A stretch of 12,921 bases of DNA from DATJQA01 sp038057515 (GTDB taxonomy: Bacteria; Patescibacteriota; Minisyncoccia; UBA6257; 2-01-FULL-56-20), in contig JBBUDB010000024.1 in the NCBI GenBank assembly GCA_038057515.1, positions 1 through 12,921 on the forward strand. Reading direction: 5' to 3'. A program made the translations under genes and the position numbers. Positions 5,670 to 12,357 of this stretch are shown here, piece by piece. Positions within the stretch are counted from its first letter, which is position 1. Every line of letters starts with the position of its first letter. The notes under the pieces were generated by a model. That model did not search any database. It was not told the origin of the DNA and was given only the letters and a program-made list of their open reading frames with translations.

Positions 5670-5705
5670 GGTCTTCGTTTACGTCTTTCCCAGCCCTTCG
5701 AACAG

Positions 5706-6314
5706 CTACCGCAGGAAGGGATTTTCCATGCCAAAAACAATGCGCGGCGTCTGATTGTTAATCACATCTTCAGGAAGATTGTATTTCTCGGCGTACAATG
5801 TTCCCACGGCGCAAAAACGGGCGTCCGCCCAGCTGAATCCTAGTGCTTTCGCGACGGCCTGTACGGCGTCCTCTCCGGCTCCTTCAATCTCAACAAGGGG
5901 CTCGAGAAACGGCCAACCGTCGATCACAATTTCGACACCGTGCAAACGCCAGAGCTCACGGGTCGTTTCTTGATACGCCTTCTCTTCGGCGCCGAGCGTT
6001 GCAAGCAGCTTTCTCCCGGTTTCAAAATCGTCAATACGCAGGCATAACTCTTTCTGATCTTCGATCTTATTCCCATCTACGATCTTTAAACTCATCGTGA
6101 TCTTATCGCCTTCGTCGCGGACACGGAGCCAGCCGCCGGGAATCTCGTGGCCCTTGGGAAGATTGAACACCACCCGTTTCTGCAAAAACTCTGGCCGCAC
6201 CAACTCCGCTCCCGAGGTACGCAAGCGCCCGCGAACGTCGTCTTTATCTATGCCCGTAAACGTCGCCTCGTACTCTACGCCGATCTCTGCCGGGTTCTTG
6301 GGGTTTTCTGTCAT
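5706..6314 (-). CDS. CYTH-domain protein (class IV adenylate cyclase/triphosphatase-like), 202 aa
   Basis: The CYTH fold is a triphosphate tunnel that binds nucleotide or inorganic triphosphates with divalent metal. Characterised members are CyaB-type adenylate cyclases, thiamine triphosphatases and RNA or inorganic triphosphatases. Here the N-terminal strand has VEYEATF (E14, E16; ExE followed by Thr in the usual Lys position). Basic strand residues follow in WLRVRDEGDKITMSLK (R64, R66, K71, K77), and later acidic strands in GVEIVID and PLVEIEG. The C-terminal half has the CyaB-like AVAKALGFSWADA and LYAEKYNLPEDV helical segment. Length is typical. The start is ATG 6314 with no clear Shine-Dalgarno. 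It is 15 nt after the membrane-protein stop and is probably the last gene of the clpB operon. Substrate cannot be assigned; the CyaB-like tail favours a CyaB-type protein over a thiamine triphosphatase, weakly. Confidence 0.85.
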   Translation of the reverse strand: MTENPKNPAEIGVEYEATFTGIDKDDVRGRLRTSGAELVRPEFLQKRVVFNLPKGHEIPGGWLRVRDEGDKITMSLKIVDGNKIEDQKELCLRIDDFETGRKLLATLGAEEKAYQETTRELWRLHGVEIVIDGWPFLEPLVEIEGAGEDAVQAVAKALGFSWADARFCAVGTLYAEKYNLPEDVINNQTPRIVFGMENPFLR

Positions 6315-6329
6315 AAGTATTTCGTTTTT

Positions 6330-7229
6330 TTACACCCCCCATTGGTTGGCGGTGAGGATGATGACGAAGAAGACAAGGAAGATGGTCGCGTTCGTGAGCA
6401 CCAGGCGGCGGGTGAGATTATTGGCCGCCCAGCCGGCGAAAAGATCCAAGAAGACCGCCGTCGCGAGAAAGAGGAGGGCCGTGCGCGAGAAGGCGTTCAT
6501 CGGCACGAGGATGAGCGCCCAGGAAATTTGCCAAAGGATGAAGCCGCCGAGCGACGCGGCGACGCGACCCTCCTTTGCTCCCCCTTCGCGTGAAACTTCG
6601 GGGGGCAAGCCGACGGACGAGCCAGCCGGTGCCGCCACTATTGGTTCGGATGGCGCTTCCGCAGGCGCTTCGACGCCAGGAACAGATTCGCTCATCACAG
6701 ACGATTCGTCCTGACTTGTCATGGGCAAAGTCGAATGGCTCACCACGGGCATCGCATAGGGCAAAAATTCGCTAATGAGAATCCAGGCCAGGACGCCGAA
6801 GGCGAGCGCTCCCCAAGCCGAAGATAAGCGCGAGGCGTTCGGCGCGCCGAAGAAAAGAATGAGCGCCGCGGCGAAGAGCATGAGAAGCACGAGCGTTTGG
6901 TAGGCCGCGCGGCGGTCGATGAAGACAAGGTCTTTAATGCCGAGGATGAGAAAGAAAATAGCGACGACGAAAACCGTTTGGGGGAGGCCGAAACCGATCG
7001 CAACTGCGAACGCGAGCGCAAGAATGAGCGGCCAAAGAAGCGAGAGCGGCTGGAAGATGGGAATGAAATAAAAACCGATTGTGACCGCGACGAACATCCA
7101 GGACGGGAAGACGACCCACGACGCCGCGATGGCGAGCGCCTTAAGGAGCACTACCCACGGAAAGTGGCGAAAAACCGAATGGATGCGAAGCACGGGGAAA
7201 GTATAACTGGAAAAAATCCCAAGCACCAA
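6330..7229 (-). CDS. Polytopic membrane protein of unknown function, about 299 aa
   Basis: I do not recognise the family. About nine hydrophobic segments are visible, near residues 25-41, 44-59, 62-82, 85-103, 110-128, 138-156, 227-244, 249-267 and 277-295. A hydrophilic Pro/Ala/Ser/Glu-rich linker at about 163-225 divides the protein into a six-helix and a three-helix part. No transporter or enzyme motif stands out. It lies between two CYTH genes in a tight minus-strand run downstream of clpB, so it is probably co-transcribed with them. The start is uncertain: the first usable codons are TTG 7229 and GTG 7226, neither with a Shine-Dalgarno, and the next ATG (residue 45) is inside a membrane segment. 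The start region overlaps a short A/C-rich repeat-like sequence at 7216-7237, so the native N-terminus may have been altered. Confidence 0.72.
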   Translation of the reverse strand: MVLGIFSSYTFPVLRIHSVFRHFPWVVLLKALAIAASWVVFPSWMFVAVTIGFYFIPIFQPLSLLWPLILALAFAVAIGFGLPQTVFVVAIFFLILGIKDLVFIDRRAAYQTLVLLMLFAAALILFFGAPNASRLSSAWGALAFGVLAWILISEFLPYAMPVVSHSTLPMTSQDESSVMSESVPGVEAPAEAPSEPIVAAPAGSSVGLPPEVSREGGAKEGRVAASLGGFILWQISWALILVPMNAFSRTALLFLATAVFLDLFAGWAANNLTRRLVLTNATIFLVFFVIILTANQWGV

Positions 7230-7280
7230 ATCTCAAAGGGGCAGAATATCAGGAAAACAGAAAGTCAGAGGGGCGAGGAA

Positions 7281-7838
7281 TCAACGATTCCCCACATTTT
7301 TGTGCTCCGCTTCGAATCGAGATGTAAAATCACGAAGCTCCTCTTCTGTCATGAGAGCCACGCCAAGCCCATTGGCAACCTTGCGGATTTTATCCTCTGC
7401 CGCCGGCTGGTCTTCGACGCCCGCAACCATAATCTCGAACTCAGCGTGATAACCCCAGTTGTTGCTATGCTTTACGGCGATCTCCACATCGTGATACAAA
7501 AAATTCTCGCGCTTTTGAAATGACCGTATCGGCTCTCCGAAACCAAGAGTTTTAAACATGTTGACGGCTTTCGCCGCGTCTCCTCTGGCGATCGGCATCT
7601 CGATCTCGGGAAAACCGCTACCATGGCCGATCCTCGCTAACTTCAAAACGATCTTAGCCGTTTTATGCGAAACATTATCCACCACCTTCAAGAGCTTATC
7701 GGGAAGAGCAAAAAAGTAAACATCTTTATCATCCTCCCCGAGAGACTGGGCATGCTCCGCCAAAAAACGCCGCAACCGTTCTGCGGTTGCGGCGTCGAAA
7801 CGCGCGCGGAACTCTATCTCGATCGTGGCCTGCGCCAT
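7281..7838 (-). CDS. Second CYTH-domain protein, 185 aa
   Basis: A triphosphate-tunnel CYTH-type protein, diverged from the one at 5706-6314. The diagnostic first strand is IEIEFRARF (E7, E9, R11; ExExR rather than ExExK). It is followed by KIVLKLAR (K63, K66, R69), a basic strand VEIAVKHSNNWGYH, and the acidic EFEIMV (E133, E135), then a helical end with KIRKVANGLGV. The arrangement supports metal and polyphosphate binding, but substrate and reaction are unknown. The start is ATG 7838 with only a weak AG-rich upstream sequence. It is 8 nt after the clpB stop, so it is translated from the same mRNA. Two diverged copies flanking a membrane protein suggest distinct substrates rather than a recent duplication. 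Confidence 0.8.
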   Translation of the reverse strand: MAQATIEIEFRARFDAATAERLRRFLAEHAQSLGEDDKDVYFFALPDKLLKVVDNVSHKTAKIVLKLARIGHGSGFPEIEMPIARGDAAKAVNMFKTLGFGEPIRSFQKRENFLYHDVEIAVKHSNNWGYHAEFEIMVAGVEDQPAAEDKIRKVANGLGVALMTEEELRDFTSRFEAEHKNVGNR

Positions 7839-7846
7839 TTTTCTTT

Positions 7847-10498
7847 CTAACTCAGCGTGAGCGCGTTCGCTTTAAAGTTCACTTTCACCTTGCCGCCGTC
7901 CTTCAGCTCGCCGCGGATAATCTTATCGGCCAGGGCGTCGAGGATGACCTTCTGCATGAGCCGCTTCAGGGGACGGGCGCCGAACTCGGCATCAAAGCCC
8001 TCCTTGGCAATGTGCTTCCGGGCCTCCGGGGCGATGGCGATCGTAATGCGGTGTTCGGCCAAACGCTTCTCGATGAGTTCGACCTGGAGGTCGACTATTC
8101 TTTGGATCTCCTCGGCCCCCAGCGGGTTGAAGACGATTATCTCGTCGACGCGGTTCAAAAACTCCGGCCGGAAACTGCCCTTCAGGGATTCGAGCACCTT
8201 GGTCTTGTACTCGGTGGCTTCACCGCCGCCTTTTTCGTCTCCCATGCGGAACCCGAAAGATTCGGTGGTTGCTTTGATGTACTGACTGCCGATGTTCGAG
8301 GTCATGATGATGATGGTGTTCTTGAAATTCACCACCTTCCCCTTCCCGTCGGTGAGGCGCCCGTTGTCCAATATCTGGAGAAGCAAGTTGAAGACCTCGG
8401 GGTGGGCTTTTTCGATCTCGTCGAAGAGAATGACGCTGTAGGGCCGGTGGCGGACGGTCTCGGTGATCTGGCCGCCCTCTTCGTGGCCCACATATCCCGG
8501 CGGAGAACCGATAAGGCGCGCGGTGGCGTGCCGCTCCATGTACTCGGACATATCGACTCTCACCAGGGCCTTCTCGGCGTTGAACATGAACTCGGCCAGG
8601 GCCCGGGCGAGCTCTGTCTTCCCGACGCCCGTCGGCCCGAGAAACATGAAGGAGCCAAGCGGTCGGTGCGGATCGGAAAGTCCGGCCCGGGCGCGCCGGA
8701 GAGCGGCGGCGACGGCCCTCACGGCTTCGTCTTGGCCGACCACGCGCTCGTGAAGCGCTTCTTCTATCTTCAAGAACTTCTCGCCTTCGGATTCGAGCAT
8801 GCGTTGCATCGGGATCCCCGTCCAGGTGGCGACGACCGCGGCCACGTCTTCGGCGTCCACGGACTCCTTGAGGAAGGCGGCTTCTTCTTTTTTATTTTTC
8901 GCCCCGGCGCCTCCGCTTTTGACGGAAAAGTGCTTGCGTTCGAAGGCCTCAAAATCTTTTTGCGCCTGCGGCAGTTCGCCGTAGGTTATCTCGGCCACGC
9001 GCAGAAGGTTGCCGTCGCGCTCGGCCACTTCCATTTCGCGCTTCAAGACGTCGATCTTCTGCCGAAGCTCGTGAAGAGTTTCGAACTTCATCTTCTCCGT
9101 GCGCCAGCGCGAGGAGAGCTCGTCGTTCTCTTCTTTGAGTTTTTTGAGGGCCGCGGCGATCTCTTTGGTGCGGGCGGTAGATTTGGCCTTCGATTCCTTG
9201 GCGAGCGACTGCCGCTCGACCTCGAGACGGGTGATCTCCTTCCGCAGGCGATTGATCTCTTTGGGCAAGGACTCGCTTTCGAGCCGGCGCGCCGCCGAGG
9301 CCTCGTCGATGAGGTCCACCGCTTTGTCGGGCAGGAAGCGATCGGTGATGTAGCGCGAGGAAAGATTCACGGCCGCAATAATAGCTTCGTCGGAGATGCG
9401 CAGGCCGTGATGAATTTCGTACTTTTCCTTGAGACCGCGCAAGATGGCGATGGAGTCCTCGATCGAGGGCTCTTCGACCATGATGGGCTGGAATCGGCGC
9501 TCGAGGGCCGGGTCCTTTTCGATATAGCGCTGGTATTCGCGGATGGTCGTCGCGCCGATGGCGTGAAGTTCTCCGCGGGCCAGGGCCGGTTTCAAGAGAT
9601 TTGAGGCATCCACGGCGCCCTCGGCCGCGCCGGCGCCCACGATGGTGTGGATCTCGTCGATGAAAAGAATGAGGTTTCCCGAGGCGTTCTTGATCTCTTT
9701 CACAAAGGCCTTCAAGCGGTCCTCGAACTCGCCGCGGAACTTCGTGCCCGCGATAAGCGCGCCGAGGTCGAGCATCAAGACCTGCTTGCCCTTCAAGGGT
9801 TCGGGCACGTCACCGGAAATAATTTTCTGGGCGAGGCCTTCGACGATGGCTGTTTTGCCCACGCCAGACTCGCCGATCAGGACCGGGTTGTTTTTGGTGC
9901 GGCGCGAGAGAATTTGAATGACGCGGCGAAGCTCGTCGTCACGGCCAATGACCGGATCAAGCGCGCCCGCCTTCGCCTTGTCGGTCATGTTGATGGCGTA
10001 TTTTTCGAGCACCTGGAACTTCGTTTCCGGCGTTTCGTCGGTGATGCGCACCGAGCCGCGCAACTGGGCCAAAATGCGCACCGCCGTTTCGCGACGCACG
10101 TTGAATTGCTGAAGAAGCGATTGCGCCAAGGACGGCACCTCGAGAATGGCAAGCAGGAGGTGTTCGCACGAGATGAACTCGTCCTTTTGCTGGGCGGCGA
10201 TTTTGCCGGCCTGATCGAGGATCTTCATGAGCTCCTGGGAGAGGTAGAGCTGGCCGACCGAGGCCTCGCTTACTATCTTCGGCAGACGCTCGATCTGGAT
10301 TTCAAGTTCGTCGTGAAATTTTTCGAGCGAGACGCCGCTCCGCAAAAGAACCGGCTGGACCAGGGATTGCTGATCTTCGATAAGAGCCGCGAGAAGATGA
10401 AGGGCGCGAAGCTCGCCTTGGCTCTTGGCCGCCGCGAGCTCTTGGGCGTTTTGGAGCGACTCCTGCGCTTTAATGGTGAATCGGTTGAAGTTGGCCAT
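7847..10498 (-). CDS. clpB: ATP-dependent disaggregase ClpB, 883 aa
   Basis: Hexameric AAA+ chaperone that, with DnaK, threads aggregated proteins through its central pore in the cytoplasm. Domains: double Clp-N domain at 1-150; NBD1 with Walker A GESGVGKT (209-216), Walker B LFIDE (278-282) and pore loop GTKFRGEF; a long coiled-coil M domain at about 400-525, which marks ClpB rather than ClpA; NBD2 with Walker A GPTGVGKT (621-628), pore GYVG (668-671) and Walker B ILFDE (690-694); and sensor-2 GARPLKR (840-846). Length is near the usual 857, the excess including a Gly/Lys-rich stretch at about 527-541. There is no IGF/LGF-type ClpP-binding loop, fitting a non-proteolytic role. The start ATG 10498 gives the conserved MANFNRFT; an upstream TTG/GTG extension is unlikely. 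It is the first gene of a four-gene operon. Confidence 0.96.
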   Translation of the reverse strand: MANFNRFTIKAQESLQNAQELAAAKSQGELRALHLLAALIEDQQSLVQPVLLRSGVSLEKFHDELEIQIERLPKIVSEASVGQLYLSQELMKILDQAGKIAAQQKDEFISCEHLLLAILEVPSLAQSLLQQFNVRRETAVRILAQLRGSVRITDETPETKFQVLEKYAINMTDKAKAGALDPVIGRDDELRRVIQILSRRTKNNPVLIGESGVGKTAIVEGLAQKIISGDVPEPLKGKQVLMLDLGALIAGTKFRGEFEDRLKAFVKEIKNASGNLILFIDEIHTIVGAGAAEGAVDASNLLKPALARGELHAIGATTIREYQRYIEKDPALERRFQPIMVEEPSIEDSIAILRGLKEKYEIHHGLRISDEAIIAAVNLSSRYITDRFLPDKAVDLIDEASAARRLESESLPKEINRLRKEITRLEVERQSLAKESKAKSTARTKEIAAALKKLKEENDELSSRWRTEKMKFETLHELRQKIDVLKREMEVAERDGNLLRVAEITYGELPQAQKDFEAFERKHFSVKSGGAGAKNKKEEAAFLKESVDAEDVAAVVATWTGIPMQRMLESEGEKFLKIEEALHERVVGQDEAVRAVAAALRRARAGLSDPHRPLGSFMFLGPTGVGKTELARALAEFMFNAEKALVRVDMSEYMERHATARLIGSPPGYVGHEEGGQITETVRHRPYSVILFDEIEKAHPEVFNLLLQILDNGRLTDGKGKVVNFKNTIIIMTSNIGSQYIKATTESFGFRMGDEKGGGEATEYKTKVLESLKGSFRPEFLNRVDEIIVFNPLGAEEIQRIVDLQVELIEKRLAEHRITIAIAPEARKHIAKEGFDAEFGARPLKRLMQKVILDALADKIIRGELKDGGKVKVNFKANALTLS

Positions 10499-10525
10499 GT
10501 GATAATGATAAATGACGTGATTGTG

Positions 10526-10554
10526 AGTGTAGCGTGACGGAGAAAAGTTAGCAA
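10526..10554 (-). promoter_or_regulatory. Candidate promoter of the clpB operon
   Basis: The minus strand has TTGCTA (10554-10549), a 17-nt spacer and TACACT (10531-10526), ending 27 nt before the clpB ATG. Each hexamer matches consensus at 4 of 6 positions. No CIRCE-type (TTAGCACTC) inverted repeat is visible, so heat control by HrcA is not evident. A TATACT at 10608-10603 is a possible second -10 but lacks a good -35. Confidence 0.5.
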
Positions 10555-10657
10555 GAGCAGGACGCATCTGCTAATCGGCCCGCCCCGAACATCCTTGTCT
10601 TTAGTATATCACGGGTGAAGCGTGGCCGATCTTCCCTTCCGGGGGTGTCTCCCGCGC

Positions 10658-10695
10658 CAAAAAACGACTGGCCCCGGAGCGGTTTTCCGGGGCCG
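10658..10695 (-). terminator. Terminator after the Cys-rich small protein gene
   Basis: On the minus strand GGCCCCGG (10694-10687) pairs with CCGGGGCC (10677-10670) across a 9-nt loop. AGTCGTTTTTTGG follows (T6 at 10664-10659). It separates the desulfurase/small-protein unit from clpB. Confidence 0.85.
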
Positions 10696-10711
10696 GGATG
10701 GCGGTTTCGCT

Positions 10712-10903
10712 TCAGTGATCGGAACAGAGACAAGCCGCGAAGCCGCAGTGCGTACAGGCGCGTACATTTCCCACGTTGATGACCTCGTGGCCGCACATCT
10801 CGCAAAGGAACTTCCTGCCGCAAGGCCATCTGGTCGAAAAATCACGACCAGGGACATGCGTGGCGGGAACCGGCGGGAAAGCTGGTCCTTCACTATTGTA
10901 CAT
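10712..10903 (-). CDS. Small Cys-rich putative zinc-binding protein, 63 aa
   Basis: Residues 28-60 hold seven cysteines: C28, C34 and C37 (CEMC), C50 and C53 (CTHC), C58 and C60, plus a terminal His63. CxxC...CxxC with 12 residues between is a typical zinc-ribbon knuckle pair. The N-terminal 27 residues are Pro-rich and probably flexible. The start is ATG 10903 with GGAGGG just upstream; the open frame extends further back but only through sequence overlapping the desulfurase gene. It follows the cysteine desulfurase stop by 37 nt and is probably co-transcribed, ending at a strong terminator. Metal binding is well supported. A role with the desulfurase, for example in sulfur or metal delivery, is only suggested by position. 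A similar short C-terminal ribbon could also bind nucleic acid. Confidence 0.72.
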   Translation of the reverse strand: MYNSEGPAFPPVPATHVPGRDFSTRWPCGRKFLCEMCGHEVINVGNVRACTHCGFAACLCSDH

Positions 10904-10940
10904 GTGCCCTCCGCAAGAGAGGGGGAACTCTCCCCTTATT

Positions 10941-12245
10941 TTACCACGACTGCGCCTTGATAACGGCGAGAGCCATATCAATATGGCGGGCGGATGTCGG
11001 CTGACCGATGCTGAACCGAACGCTTTCGCGCGCGCGCGCCTTATCGCCGCCCAGGGCAAGAAGCGTGGCCGAAGGCGCAGCCCTGCGGCTCGCGCAAGCC
11101 GAGCCGGAAGAAACAGCGAGTCCCAAAAGGTCAAAGCGCGTCGTGAGTTCCTCGGCCAGATGCCCCGGAAAACGAATGTTCAGTATATTAGGAAGCGCGC
11201 TTTTAGAATTCGGGCCCGGACCGTTCACGGTGGCCTTGGGCGCGATCCGGCGGATACCGGCGAGGAGTCGGAGCGAAAGAGAACGAAGGCGCTTCGCCTC
11301 GCGCTCGCGTACTACTTCGGCGCGGCGCACCGCTTCGGCGAACCCGACGATGGCGGCTACGTTCTCGGTGCCCGAGCGCCAACCGAACTCCTGACCACCG
11401 CCCGTTACGATAGGGTCCGGGGCATGGCCGCCCCCTAAGCCGTTACCACACAGCGCCCCGATTCCCTTCGGCCCATAGATCTTGTGCGCGGAGAGCGTGA
11501 GGAGGTCGACGCCCAATTCAGCCGGACGGCACGATAAAAACTGAAGCGCCTGCACGGCATCCGTATGAATGAGCGGAAAAATAGAGGATGAGAGAAGGGT
11601 GATGAGAGATGATTTTTTCCGAGGCGAGCGGGCCTGCATCTCTAATTTCTCATTTCTCATTTCTTTTATCGCTCGGATAACGGCGGCAATCTCTCGCACC
11701 GGCTGGATAGCGCCGATTTCGTTGTTCGCGAACATTATCGAAACGATGGCCGTATCCTGGTCGACGGCCTTGGCGACGCGCGCCGGATCGACGCGACCCA
11801 CGCCGTTAACAGGAATCACTACGAGTTCGGCGCTCTCCTTCGCTTCCACTAAAGACGGATTCGCCCCCGACTGGAAAGCTGCGGAGGACAGGCCGGATTC
11901 CGCCAAAAAGCGCGCCGTCGCCGCCACGGATTCGTGCTCAATGGCCGAGATGATTATCTTCGGTCGGCGAGCCGGATAGGCCCGGCGGAAGGCCGCGAGC
12001 GCGCCGCGCAGGGCGAGATTGTTGGCCTCGGTGGCCGAGCCGGTAAAGATAACTTCGCGAAAATCAACGCCCAGGGACTCCGCGAGCGTCTCGCGGGCGG
12101 CGTCTACGGCGCCCATCGCCTCCTGACCGAACGAGTGGAGCGAACCGGGGTTGCCGAACGCTCTTGAAAAATACGGCTGCATGGCGCGGAACACTTCCGG
12201 GGAAATGGGCGTCGTTGAGGCGTAGTCGAGGTAGATGCGGGGCAT
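10941..12245 (-). CDS. Cysteine desulfurase (NifS/IscS class), 434 aa, with two extra segments
   Basis: PLP enzyme that removes sulfur from L-cysteine as an enzyme persulfide, feeding Fe-S cluster assembly and tRNA thiolation in the cytoplasm. Landmarks: YLDYASTTP at 5-13; TGSATEANN; H104 in IEHESV stacking on PLP; HTDAVQALQ at 227-235; PLP lysine K255 in LSAHKIYGPKG; RSGTEN at 290-295; and active-site C384 in SSGSACAS, in the mobile loop typical of class I enzymes. Length exceeds the usual 380-400 residues. Two segments look extra: about 118-138, and about 196-223 (MRNEKLEMQARSPRKK and following), the latter encoded by short A/G-rich repeats. Both keep the frame and lie away from the listed catalytic residues, so activity may survive. 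The start is ATG 12245, without a Shine-Dalgarno. The Cys-rich gene follows. Whether it is IscS, NifS or a tRNA-dedicated enzyme cannot be told. Confidence 0.93.
   Translation of the reverse strand: MPRIYLDYASTTPISPEVFRAMQPYFSRAFGNPGSLHSFGQEAMGAVDAARETLAESLGVDFREVIFTGSATEANNLALRGALAAFRRAYPARRPKIIISAIEHESVAATARFLAESGLSSAAFQSGANPSLVEAKESAELVVIPVNGVGRVDPARVAKAVDQDTAIVSIMFANNEIGAIQPVREIAAVIRAIKEMRNEKLEMQARSPRKKSSLITLLSSSIFPLIHTDAVQALQFLSCRPAELGVDLLTLSAHKIYGPKGIGALCGNGLGGGHAPDPIVTGGGQEFGWRSGTENVAAIVGFAEAVRRAEVVREREAKRLRSLSLRLLAGIRRIAPKATVNGPGPNSKSALPNILNIRFPGHLAEELTTRFDLLGLAVSSGSACASRRAAPSATLLALGGDKARARESVRFSIGQPTSARHIDMALAVIKAQSW
11577..11660 (-). repeat. In-frame A/G-rich imperfect palindromic insert in the desulfurase gene
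   Basis: The minus strand has tandem ATGAGAA units (11660 downward) ending in TTAGAGATG. After a central GC-rich stretch come CATCTCTCATC and CTTCTCTCATCC, which are the inverted complement. Pairing the arms from the centre gives about 18 matches in the first 24 positions by eye. It encodes residues 196-223 of the desulfurase, a stretch with no counterpart in the family as I recall it. I remember closely similar A/G-rich short repeats as frequent in Parcubacteria genomes; this needs a genome search. Confidence 0.6.
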
Positions 12246-12357
12246 GGCGAGAGAACTAGAGAATAGAGATTAGTACCGGTAGGGAACAGGGGCTCATACC
12301 ATAATAGAGAATACCGAAAAACCGCTACCCCGACTATTCTCTGGGCGACTAGAGGTC
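12246..12357. repeat. Intergenic spacer with an inverted repeat
   Basis: The 112-bp spacer between the RNase H-like gene and the desulfurase contains AGAGAATAG (12258-12266) and its exact inverse CTATTCTCT (12334-12342). Loosely matching GGTAG/CTACC cores lie inside, and another AGAGAATA is at 12306. There is no U-run, so it is not a normal terminator. The style is similar to the insert inside the desulfurase gene, suggesting a degenerate palindromic repeat. Confidence 0.4.

Noticed and set aside
7787..9604. Very long plus-strand open frame opposite clpB (about 605 codons), and a second at 9647-10537
   Set aside because: Both are antisense shadows produced by the GC-rich codon pattern of clpB. 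They contain no recognisable domain, and the minus-strand ClpB is unambiguous along its whole length.
10712..11134. Longer version (140 aa) of the Cys-rich protein
   Set aside because: The extra N-terminal 77 residues lie almost wholly opposite or inside the desulfurase coding region and have low-quality composition. ATG 10903 has a GGAGGG just upstream.
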